Origin: Calamus simplicifolius
Taxonomy: Eukaryota > Streptophyta > Magnoliopsida > Arecales > Arecaceae
Length of the DNA: 64,000 nt
Reading direction: 5' to 3'
Assembly: GCA_900491605.1 (NCBI GenBank)
Contig: UESW01001778.1
Span: forward strand, 207,789-271,788
How positions within the stretch are numbered: the stretch's first letter is position 1; each line of letters opens with the position of its first letter. Shown here one piece after another: positions 49,172-59,569 of this stretch. The position numbers were made by a program, and so were the translations under genes. Under the pieces are notes generated by a model. The model worked only from the letters and a program-made list of their open reading frames with translations. It was not told the origin of the DNA and did not search any database.

Positions 49172-50388
49172 CTACGAAGGGGCATTGGGCTCCAGCTTGA
49201 CTTCGGGGATTTCATTTTGGTGGTGAGACTGGTAGATCATGGTGGCAAGGAAGATGGGCATCACGCATAGGGCCTTGGACTGGAGGAACTGCATGGCTGC
49301 CCCAACAAATTCTTCCATGAGCTTTACTACTTGCTGTTCCATGTCATTGTTTGACTTCTTCCACACCAGCTTCTTGCCTTCACCCTCACTGGACTCCCCC
49401 TAGAGGTAGAGAAATGATGGAGAGCATAAGAAACAGAACATACACTGCAATATCTGGTTGGCAAGAATCCCATGCATGCTGACTATTAAAGTACACATGC
49501 AAGCTCATAAACACATGCAAAAATTATCAGACGAGGTCACATGGTCAAAGAAAACAAAGGAAAGAGTCGAACATAAAAGAACTTCGATAGGATGCATGGC
49601 GTGCTTCTTTAATTCGTGTCAGAAGAAAGGATTAACAGGCAAGGTTACAGATCCATTTGCATGCAGAAAGAGAAAATTGTGGACAACAAACACAAAAATA
49701 TAGTCATGTTCAGATGACAGTGGGTCAGAATGTATTTCTAGTTCTCATATGTCACGCCCACAGGAAGACATAAATATCCACATTGGCTGCTAATAAAATT
49801 ATGTGCCACCAGATTCATACATAAGATATAAGCCATACACTAAGAATGAGGTCCAACAGACTACTCGTTGCACAGGTTCCGAGATACCCTTTGCATATGC
49901 CATCATATATAAGGGTGAGCAACCTATATTGAAACCTTTTAAATGATCGAATACTCCAACTTCAACTTGATAATAATACACATACCCTATCCATCATACC
50001 ATTGTTCAACAACATTACCCCTTCCATAAATCATGTAATCATAACCAGAAAACATTAATCTTGAAAATGGAATCCTTGATTTCAAGCAGATGATTCAAAT
50101 GATATGTGACAGGTTCAATTGATTGCTTATCCATGCATAAATTCAAAAGAAAGATGAATCATGTTATTAACTTATGTAGAAGATGAGATTCATTACTGCA
50201 AACAGATATCACACAATAACTTATACATGTCAGGCGCATCTCAAATGATAAGCAGAAAGACAAGCCACACACTAGGAAAGCATATTGTGTAGTTATGCTT
50301 CAACAATTACCTCAACTGATGCGAGGGGGTTATCAGTCACTGTCTGTGCCATAGCACCAGCAACCCCAAGTCTGTTCACACTTGGAAC
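49172..50388 (-). pseudogene. Duplicated last two exons of the unrecognised gene
   Basis: Exons at 50311-50388 and 49172-49399 are the same as 10981-11058 and 9842-10069, with open frames and intact splice sites. The upstream exon found at 15296 in the first locus is not duplicated, because the segment ends at about 51462. Unless a new 5' exon is used, this is a truncated copy. Its intactness says only that the duplication is recent. Confidence 0.75.
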
Positions 50389-51480
50389 CTGTCAATTAGT
50401 AAATAAAAAATTTCTGAACTAAAGATCAAAAAAATTGAAACAAGTAAATCTACTTAACAAGTCAATAATTGGAAACTTACTTGCTTTTTAGAAGGAAACT
50501 CTAGTCGTTATAGATAAGAATCCTAAGATAAGCTTCAGATATGAATGATATGCAACTCTGGCACATCAACTTCCAAAATAATGATAATTAGATGACACCC
50601 AAGTCAATGAATAGAGATAAAACTGACCTTAAATAGGATGAGAATCAGAAAATTTATTCTGCAGAGCTATGCCATTTGACCTCATCATTTTTCAGAAGCT
50701 TGCCTTGATTATTGATGACGACCATTCTCAGGAAGAGTTAGCCTTTTTCAGGTGAAAAATGCAAATTCTAGACTCTATACAGATCACAATGGTTTTCTAT
50801 GGACACTACTGAATACAATCCCACAACTTCATCTGCAATGACAGTGGATTGCTGATGTAACTAGTGGAGTTAGTTAGACTTCTGCATTCAATTGGGCCCT
50901 TGCAAAAGAGTTATGTGATGTTAGTGATCATCTAAATCATTAGGGTTCAAATCATTTTAATCAACAACTTAATATGGGTGGGGTCAGTTGCATAAAAGAA
51001 GGCTCTAGATGTAAACTTGTTTGGGACAGCTCAGTAGAAACACGAGGAGAGTCGGTATGAAGCAGTTAGAAGTTGTTAGATAGTTGGTGCAGGTTTGGTA
51101 GGAAAATCAATTCAGGCTGACAATAGTTTGCTGTTTGATGTTGAAGTCAAATAGCTAAACTTCCAAGAAGCTGTAGTTTTACTTATAGGGCAAATGCAAT
51201 GATCATCAAGGAGAAGGTTAACACAAAAGTTCGCATTATTGATGAAAACAGCCATGTTCATTCATGCACACTCTTGGATCTGCTTCAACTATCATATGTT
51301 TAGCAGGATGGGAATAAATAATCATTTTGTTAGCATGACACCTTTCGCCACATGCGATACCTTGGATCTCAGTCTTATACATTTTTTAATGTAATCACCA
51401 TCTTAAAAAGTACAATCCGATGAGAACAATTTGATTAGTTGTACCACGTATACTTAAAAAGTCAATCCGATGAGAACAAG

Positions 51481-51549
51481 AAAAATATAAGATATATTCG
51501 TTTGACTTGTTTACATGTTGCATAATATAAAGAAAATAAATAAAAAAAT
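51481..51549 (+). repeat. 70-bp direct repeat, left of CSLA copy C
   Basis: The sequence 'aaatataagatatattcgtt' through 'aaagaaaataaataaaaaaa' recurs at 53574-53643 with only a few differences. It lies immediately after the segmental duplication ends. Confidence 0.85.
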
Positions 51550-51569
51550 ATGTTCAACAATGGAAATAT

Positions 51570-52975
51570 CCATCTCAGGTTGGGAAAAGGTAAACCGTCT
51601 CCTCCTCTACATAACGGATATTTGCGAGTGCCACCAAAATCAATGCACTCGTAGTGAATCTGCTATTGCTGCACAGCCCATGGCCATGCAGCTCCTCACC
51701 CCACGGTTTTTCCTCTGTCTTCCTGGCTTCTTCTCATCAATTACCTCTACCAACGCTGCCCTTCTTTTCTCCTTTTTTTCCTGTGACTTTCTTTCTTCTA
51801 CCGTATCTCCTCCTCGTTTCCGTTTTGTTTTGACTTGTTTTCTATTCTCATTCTTCGTTCCTTCTACTTTACTCCCTCCTTCCCCTCTTCCTCTTGATTC
51901 CTTTCTTTCTCATCTTCCATCACCTTTCATTTTTCCTTCGCTTCAGTTGTTTTGACTTGCTTCCTGTCCCTTATGTTCTCATGCTTCGTTGCTTCTGCTT
52001 TACTCCCTCCTTCCCTCTCTTCCTCTTGATTCCTTTCATTTTCTTTCTCATCTTCCATCAACTAATTTAATAGAGTGGAATTCGCTTACCTTAATAACAG
52101 AGTCGGTAGAATCATCAAGCACTTGGATTATGATCCGATCCGATGTCCACGATTGCCTGCATGCAGCTCCGATGGATAGCTGATATACCTGTACATTATC
52201 ATGATCTCAATCGTCAAAAATTCTTCTCTAATTAATCGACAGAGGGAGAGAACAAAGACAGCGAAGAAGGCCGGGGGAGGGAGAGATGGACCTCTTTTTC
52301 ATTGTACATGAGGATCTGGACGATGAGCTCATCTTTTTCGCGCATGGGCTCCCATATGTACCGCCACTCGGGGCGTTTCCTGAAGAGCTTGACGAGGATG
52401 ATGACAATGGCCATGTACACCTTCACGAACAGCATCACCGACATGGCCAGGCAGAGAAACACCATGAAGTGAAGCAAGGGAACGATAATGTCGTCCTAGA
52501 GTGATCGACGATGCCCTCTCCATGATCTCTCTCACCCCCTAGCAGCAGCGAAGGAGTTTTGGATTTTTGGGGTGCTTACGAGATTTTTGGGTTGCGTTTG
52601 GTGTATTGCCAAAGGATAATTGGATTTGTTATAATATTATAATATTACAATATTTGGTATATACAATACTTAATTATCATGTTTGGTAAGACAAAGACGG
52701 TTTAGGCTGGATTTATGAAACCTTTCCACTTATGTGCCCAAATCAGGGGCATTCCCCATGCATTACATCCTTTTAAGATGAAAATCTCTGGCAAGGAAAG
52801 AGAGTTTTCCGGGAGTCATAAATATTCTAATCTTTCTTAATCATAGCACCCCGCTATTTTTTTTCTTTTTCATTTAAAGAATATATTTGACAAGTTATCG
52901 ATATTTCATTAGACAGTTAATGTAAATTATTATTCCAAATATTTCTGATAGATTGATTTACTGATTTGCTCCCAA
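51570..52975 (-). repeat. CSLA-fragment-bearing repeat, copy C
   Basis: This block matches 27378-28865 from 'caggttgggaaaaggta' to 'gatttactgatttg'. It sits between the two 70-bp direct repeats at 51481 and 53574. Confidence 0.75.
52090..52523 (-). pseudogene. CSLA mannan synthase exon 1-2 fragment, copy C
   Basis: This is the best-preserved of the three. Exon 1 (52292-52523) starts MERASS, shifts frame once, then reads DDIIVPLLHFMVFLCLAMSV, MLFVKVYMAIVIILVKLFRK, RPEWRYIWEPMREKDE and VQILMYNEKE, followed by a GT donor. Exon 2 (52090-52188) is the full 33 codons: VYQLSIGAACRQSWTSDRII then IQVLDDSTDSVIK, then GTAAGC. The roughly ten residues normally between the acidic EKDE-like stretch and VQIPMYNE are missing, as in copy A. 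No catalytic exons follow within the repeat. Intact enzymes are Golgi mannan or glucomannan synthases. Confidence 0.87.
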
Positions 52976-53573
52976 TAATTCCGTAATTTGCAAACTGTTC
53001 AACAAGCGGCAGATTTAATGCATGGTTAAACAATATATTATTTCATGAAATATTTAATTATTCATTATTTTTGTTAATGAAATACTTTACCTCTGCCGTT
53101 CCTTTATTGCTGTATTTTTTATTCAATTGATATGGAGTTTCAAGCAGCGACAGATTTCCTTTAGGCAAGGGCTCTGTTTGCTGCCACTACCTTAGGTTAA
53201 TGTGCATGCACACATAGCTGTAGTTTAGAGAAGGTACGTGCAATCAACGGTACATTGATGATGGAGCATTGTATTATTGTGGCAAATACTATAACACTTT
53301 TGATGGTGAATGGATGGTTATGTGAATAATAAAAAAAAATTCTACATTTTTTTGAAGTCTAATTTTGAAAAACACTATATAAAGATATGCTAGCTGAACT
53401 CAAAGTAGGTAGTATTCTTTAAAAAATGAGGTAAATGGTTAATAAGGTTAAACTTGTTAGGTTACCGACCATTTAACGTACATGGTTTAAAAACTTAAAA
53501 TCCAGCCACATGAAGCATTTCGCATCATGGAAGTATTTATTTTTCTTTATACTTGCAATTGAAATTTGGAGTG
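52976..53573. other. Noncoding DNA between CSLA copy C and the second 70-bp repeat
   Basis: No coding frame or element border was recognised. Confidence 0.45.
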
Positions 53574-53643
53574 CAAAAAAATATAAGATATATTCATTTG
53601 ACTTGCTTACATGTTGCATAATATAAAGAAAATAAATAAAAAA
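53574..53643 (+). repeat. 70-bp direct repeat, right of CSLA copy C
   Basis: This is the partner of 51481-51549. It runs directly into the decayed RTE LINE. Confidence 0.85.
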
Positions 53644-53649
53644 ATAATT

Positions 53650-54790
53650 ATAGAATCTGATAAGATTTCTATAAAAGTTTAAAAATATTTAGATAATACT
53701 AAAATAAAATGGATAATAAATTTATTTAATAAAATTTTAGAAACTAAAAAGATTCCTAATAAATGGAGAAAGAGTATTATAGTATCAAATTATAAGAATA
53801 AAAAAGATATTTAAAATTGTATCATGATGTCAAACTCATCAATCATACTATAAAAGTTTAGGAAAGAGTAATTGAAGGTAGGTTGAGATGTACTATAAAA
53901 AATATCAAAAAATTAATTTAGTTTTATGCTAGAAAGATAGATCATAAAAGCTATTTTTCTTTTTAGAAGGTTAATAAGAATTTATAAATTAAAGAAATAA
54001 GATCTTTATATAGTTTTTATTGATTTAGAGAAAGCTTATGATAGGGTTTCTAGAAAAATCTACTAGAAAAAAAAAAAGGAGTCTGTATTAAGTATATTAA
54101 TATAATAAAAGATATGTATGATTGGGTAGTTACTAGTATAAGAATTATTAATAAAAATACTATTATTGTGGGCTTATATCAGGAATTTACTTTTAGTTCT
54201 TATATTTTTGCTTTACTTATAAAGGTTTATTAAATATATTTAGGATGATATTCTATGGTGCATGTTATTTGCATATGGTATAGTACTAATGGATAAAATT
54301 AAGGTTGGAGTTAATCATAAATTAGAATTATGATGAAATGCATTAGAATCTAAAGATTTTAAATTAAGTAGGATAAGACAAAATACGTGGAATATAATTA
54401 TAGTACAATTAGAAATGAAGATAAATGTAGAATATACATTAGGGATCATAAAGTTATTGAAATGATCTTTTTTAGTATTTAGAATCAATTATGCATAAGA
54501 AAGGGAAGATTGATGATGATGTTGTTCATAGAAATAAAGTTGGATAAAATGAAAAAGTGCAATTAAAATAAAAGAAATGATAGAATAAGAAATGAAACTA
54601 TTTGTAAAAGATAGAGGTAGCTCCAATAGAAAATATATTAAGAAAAGAATGACTTAAATAGTTTGAACATTTGTAACATAAACCTAAAGATGAATCTAAG
54701 AGTGACTTGATGCATGTAGAGAAAAAAAAAATAAAAGTAAATCGAATATTATATGTAAAAAATGATGAAAAAAGATTTAAATTTTTGTAT
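53650..54790 (+). mobile_element. Old RTE-type LINE, decayed reverse transcriptase
   Basis: The plus strand preserves RTE reverse transcriptase order: a W.-KSIIVSNYKNK-like block; then FIDLEKAYDRVSRKIY near 54020; then the palm-motif region CMLFAYGIVLMD near 54265, where the usual Ala-Asp-Asp has become Ala-Tyr-Gly; and NHKLEL and ALESKDFKLSR downstream. Stops and very high AT content, consistent with many C-to-T changes, show long inactivity. The frame is broken throughout. Weak remnants of the 3' region (VAPIE-like) follow to about 54700. The 'ttgag' tail is not seen. Confidence 0.75.
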
Positions 54791-55301
54791 CTTAAAAAAT
54801 ATAATTTAAAATTAAAGTAAATAGAAAAATATATATAATTAATTTTAAATAATTTATGATAATTTTTTTAATATTTTTATTATTAGTGTAGCCGAGCATG
54901 CCATATTTACTGATCGAGCCATACTGTCCGTCCCATCTGCCTTCTCTGCAAGCGAAGATAGTGCTTAGGGCCCATGTATGCATATATGTGGTGCAAGACT
55001 TATGAGCTGATCTTTTGATGTAGATTCATCTGTAAAAAAATTATCATGCTCAATGCAAGTCATCGGATATCAAAGACGGTGTACAAAGACTTTTTCAGCA
55101 AATATATCCAAAACCATGGTAGGCCCATCAGGCAAGCAGTTCCAAGCTCCGAGGCTTTTTAAGCCAAGGGTGTCACGGAGGTGGGTGCCACATCATGTGC
55201 CATGGCCTTTGTGGCGCTCTGTACGTCACGTGCAGAAAGCTGAACAAGTTTCAATATATTTATGCTACGCTTTAAAAATACGTTGCAATCATGCTGTCAA
55301 G
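54791..55301. other. Unassigned DNA, partly less AT-rich
   Basis: From about 55060 to 55260 base composition is more balanced, but the open frame there is only a run-in to the LINE insertion and matches no known family. Confidence 0.4.
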
Positions 55302-55797
55302 AGGAACAAATTTATCCAAGGGCTAGAGGGAGCTATTTTAGCAGCGAGTGGTTTTAGTTCTCTTGATATATCTGTCCCACTAGCTGAGCTCTATGCGATA
55401 TGGGCAGGTGTATCCTGTGCAATTCGTATCCTTGGAGCTCGTAGGCTCTCCTAGAGGGAAATTCTCTCACTGTCATTCGATGGATCAAGCAGGATCTGCA
55501 TGATCATTCACCTTCCATTCCCTTGATCCAGGATATCTGCTCTACTCTTCGAAATGCACAGATGGTCCATATTCGACATGTCTATTAAGAAGCTAATTCT
55601 GTGGCTGATTGGGTTGCTACTTTGGTGGCCAACCACTCTAGCTTTTGGATGTGGAAGCAGAGGGACCCTTGTCCTATTGCTCTTTACCAAATTTTGTTTT
55701 TCAATCTATTGGGCTTGACTTGCACTAGAATGGTGTGATCACTTGCTTGTACTCCAAAAAAAAAAGAAAAAAAAAGAAAGAAAAGGAACAAATTTAT
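55302..55797 (+). mobile_element. 5'-truncated L1-type LINE with perfect 14-bp target duplication
   Basis: The insert (55316-55783) is flanked by 'aggaacaaatttat' at 55302-55315 and 55784-55797. It encodes RNase H remnants: ILAASGFSSLDISVPLAELY then AIWAG; after a frame change NSLTVIRWIKQDL; then HIRHVY, a stop, and EANSVADWVATLVANHS. It ends in an A-rich tail from 55756. Only the last part of the LINE is present, as for the two other L1-type tails in the window. Confidence 0.9.
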
Positions 55798-56084
55798 TAA
55801 ATGTAGTTATAAGACATTACTTACCACCCATAAAATTATTCATTGCTTGGCACTGTAGGGTACAGTGCACAACTTCACCCCTTGTCTGTAGATGAGGGGA
55901 AAAAGGGATAAAATTTTATCTTAATTCGATTGAGATCCATCATGAATGAAAGGCAAAACTGAGGATCGAGACCATATGTAAGATATAGCATATCAATTTC
56001 TTTTAATGTTTGATGCGACCACAGCTAATAGATTTACCATCTACCAGTCTTCATCATGTGGTCTTTATTGTTAACCCCTATTTG

Positions 56085-57430
56085 ACCTTTCAAAAATATT
56101 ACATTTTAATTTAGCGACACAAATAGTGCGCCGCTATTTTAAAAAAGTTAATATTTATAAAATAAAATTATGAAATAAAAATATTGCGACGCATCTCATT
56201 GCGTCGCAATGTTTTTAAAAAAAATTAATTATGTTAAATAGCAACGCATTAGCGACGCAATAAACCAGAAAATTAAAAAAATTTAATTTTTAATTTTGCG
56301 ACGCAAGTATTGCGTCGTAATTTTTAAAAAAAATAAAACATTGCGACGAAACAAGATGAGTCACAATTATTTTAAGAGAAATTAATTTTTATAAAATATA
56401 ATTATGAAATAAAAATATTACGATACAACTCAATGCGTCGCCATTTTTTTTTAAAAAATTAATTATGTTAAATAGTGACGCATTAGCGACGCAATAAATC
56501 AGAAAATAAAAAAAATAATTTTTAATTTAGCGATGCAAGTATTGCATCTAATTTTTTTAAAAAAATAAGTGTTATAAAAATATTAAAAATAAAACATTGC
56601 GACGCAAACATGTGCATCGCAATTATTTTTAAAAAAATTAATTTTTAAAAAATATAATTATGAAATAAAAATATTGCGATGCGAATCAATGCGTCGGAAC
56701 TTTTTTTAAAAAATAAATTATGTTAAATAGTGATGCATTAGCGACGCAATAAACCAGAAATTAAAAAAAATTAATTTTTAATTTAGCGATGCAAGTATTG
56801 CGTCGCAATTTTTTTAAAAAAATAAGTGCTATAAAAAATATTAAAAATAAAACATTGCAATGCAACTATATGCATCGCAATTATTTTAAGAAAAATTAAT
56901 TTTTATAAAATATAATTATAAATAAAAATATTACGACGCGAATCAATGCGTCGCAACTTTTTTAACAAAATAAATTATGTTAAATAGTGACACATTAGCG
57001 ATGCAATAAACCAAAAAATTAAAAAATTAATTTTTAATTTAGTGACGCAAGTATTGCGTCGCAATTTTTTTAAAAAATAAGTGTTATAAAAAATATTAAA
57101 AATAAAACATTGCGACGCAACCATATGAGTCGCAATTATTTTTTAAAAAATTAATTTTTATAAAATATAATTATGAAATAAAAATATTGCGACGCATTAG
57201 CGATGCATTTTCTTAAAAAATAAAAAAAAATTCCGTCAGTCATTGCCGCCAAATTAGCGACACATTAGCGACGCAATTATTTACGTCGCTAATTTCTGCA
57301 GAAAATAAAAAAAATTGCCACCGGCCAATATAGCGACGGATAGTTGCGTCGCTAATCCATAATAAATTAAAAAAAAATAGCGAGGGATTAGCAACGCAAA
57401 ACTGCGTCGCTAATCCCTAATATATAAACT
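56085..57430. repeat. Subterminal 'gcgacgcaa' repeat array
   Basis: Dozens of 'gcgacgcaa' / 'ttgcgtcgc' motifs in both orientations alternate with A/T runs, in a larger period of about 240 bp ('aaattaatttttataaaata' and 'attatgttaaatagtgacgc'). Such arrays are typical of CACTA subterminal regions, where the accessory protein binds. Diverged motifs mostly show c-to-t or g-to-a changes. Confidence 0.85.
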
Positions 57431-57602
57431 AAGTCGCGCCCGCCCCCCCCCCCCCCACGGCCTCTTCTTCTTCCTCTTCTTGCCCTAACCCGCCGTATCC
57501 TCCTTCGGCTCCCACCGCCCCCTCCCCCGGCGCTAGGAACCCACCAGCGACGCCCCCCCCCCGGTGCAAGGAACCCTCGGCGGCGTCCCCCCTTTTACCG
57601 AG
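57431..57602 (+). promoter_or_regulatory. GC-rich 5' noncoding exon of the CACTA gene
   Basis: This is a pyrimidine and C-rich segment ('cctcttcttcttcctcttct') ending 'ttttaccgag' before a consensus GTAAGC donor at 57603. The matching acceptor 'ggtttaccag' lies at 59546, 23 bases before the ATG at 59570. This makes it a leader exon, with the promoter probably in or near the subterminal array. Inferred. Confidence 0.5.
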
Positions 57603-57629
57603 GTAAGCCCCTATTTTTTAAAAAAAAAA

Positions 57630-58235
57630 TAATGTCGGGGTGGGGTTTTTCCCCCACCCCTGAGGCCACAACTACGGCGGCGGCGGCCGTGGTCTGAGAC
57701 GACGGCCACAGCGCCGGCGGTGGCTTGGCCACGGTGGCCTGGCCATGGTTTTTATAAAAAAATAAAATTGTAGGGGTGGGGTTTTTCCCCCACCCCTGAG
57801 GCCACAGCCATGGCGGCGGTCATGGCCGTCGTCTCAGGCCACGACCGCGGCTGTGGCCGGCGGTGGCCTGGCCAGGCCACCATTTTTTTAAAAAAAATTG
57901 TAGGGGTGGGGTTTTTCCCCCACCCCTGAGGCCACGGCCGTCGCCGTGGCCATCGGTGACCTGGCCATGGTGGCCAGGCCACCGTTTTTTTTTTTTTTTT
58001 TTTGAAAAAAATGTGTGGGTGGGGTTTTTCCCCCCCCTGAGGCCACGGCCACGGCGGCGGCCGTGGCCGTCATCTCAAGCCACGGCCACGGCCGTGGCCA
58101 GCGGTGGCCTAGCCACGGTGGCCAGGCCACAGTTTTTTTTAAAAAAAGGGCCGGGGTGGGGTTTTTCCCTCACCCCTGCCGTTTCCGGCCACGGTCGCGG
58201 CCGTGATCGTGGTCTTAGAGGGTGGGGTTTTTTTT
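57630..58235 (+). repeat. Tandem hairpin-forming GC-rich repeats in the CACTA leader intron
   Basis: Five or six units of about 110-138 bp start at about 57633, 57771, 57900, 58013, 58150 and (partial) 58217. Each opens with 'ggggtggggtttttccccca', a G-run/T5/C-run inverted repeat, followed by 'cctgaggccac', runs of 'ggccgtggcc', and an A/T run. Open frames across it are Pro/Trp/Gly-rich artefacts. Confidence 0.85.
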
Positions 58236-59547
58236 TCTTCATTCATTATGAAATTTTTTTATTTAATTTATTTATGTTTATGAACTCAATTTTATATGAA
58301 ATATTAGAGAAATTTGCATGTAATCTATAATCTTGTAATGCATAATTTGATATTTGCATAATATTTGATATATTTAAAATTTATATATTTAGATTTATAA
58401 ATGTCTTATGTTATCGAATTTGTTTATTTTTGAAATATTGTTCATGATATATTATTATTAGAATGTTTATCATGCAATTTATATGGTTTTGATAGTTTAG
58501 ATGATTAAATTTTAATAAATTTATATTTCTTTATTACTTGTTATTTTGGCTTAGCAAATTTTAAATATTTAGTTTATAAATATTGTCACAATCATTTTCT
58601 TAGCAATTAGAAAAAAATTTAGAGTATTTATGTTCTTCAATTGAAAGAAATTTGATATAGCAAACCATAATTTGATATAATTCCTCAAATTCTAAACCAA
58701 CCAATCAAAATAAATTCGATATCATAAAGGAAAAATGATATAGCTCATTTACAACTAAATTTAATGCAAGAATATTAAATTTGATATAGTGAACTCATAT
58801 TCAAGTACTGAAAGAATATAACTCCTAATAAAAAGAATTTGAGATAAGAGCATAGCTTTTATGTGATTTGAGTTATTAGATTGAATCAGATTTAGTTTAG
58901 GCCAGGTTGAATCCATTTTTACTTATCTAAAGTAAATCCATATGACATACATACTATGTCAAGTTCGTTCTTTGATTTTTCATATTATTTCTTCTAGCAC
59001 TATAACCTTTAGACCCATTTGAGACTTGTAAGACTTAGTCTTGCAAATTCTCAAATTGTCCTAGTGGACAGTTTGAGATTATTTTTTGCGATATGTTTGT
59101 CAGCTATTCGTCATCGTTAGTTGAGCTTGTAGTTTGTATATCCTCATACATTCTCTAAGTGTGGCATATAAGCCACACATTTAGGAGAACATAAGGGGAA
59201 TTGCTGCCGAAATTTTAACGTAAACGATGATAATTTCGAGCAGAATAACATATCGCATAAAATAATCTTGAATGGGATAGGGCCTTACCTAAGTCCTAGT
59301 AGAGTGAAAGTGGAATTCATTTAGGACACTTGCTTACTTGTGAAGTCTAATGATTGAACGGATCCCGGTCCTGGGCCTCGGTCCTAGATAGCATGTCAAG
59401 GATCGTAGCCATGGCCCAGCCTTAATTTATCGGTATAATTAAAGAGGCACAATATTTGTTATTTAGCTTAGATGTGTAAAAGAATTAATCTATTGCTATA
59501 ATGACTAATGCAAAATTATACCGTTGTCTCTTTTAATGGTTTACCAG
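58236..59547. other. AT-rich remainder of the CACTA leader intron
   Basis: No coding sequence was seen. It ends in the AG acceptor before the transposase exon. Confidence 0.45.
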
Positions 59548-59569
59548 GAATTGTATAACTTGGTCAAAA

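Larger units (their letters stand above)
39057..51462. repeat. Segmental duplication, copy 2
   Basis: This is a direct copy of 1-12138. Similarity extends to the right as far as about 51462, where copy 2 switches to 'gtcaatccgatgagaac'. The bases just left of 39057 ('acagcaaaaatattacat') resemble sequence inside the copy, so the true left end may lie a little further left. The two copies are about 27 kb apart. Differences are scattered substitutions, microsatellite length changes and two larger insertions here (47677-47796 and 48917-49068). Confidence 0.95.

Noticed and set aside
56085..57430. CRISPR-like or satellite array
   Set aside because: Repeats are in both orientations with variable spacing and adjoin a CACTA gene, fitting transposon subterminal repeats in a plant genome.
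57752..58330. Proline, tryptophan and glycine-rich open frames on both strands
   Set aside because: They follow the period of the GC-rich tandem repeats in the CACTA intron and have no family resemblance.
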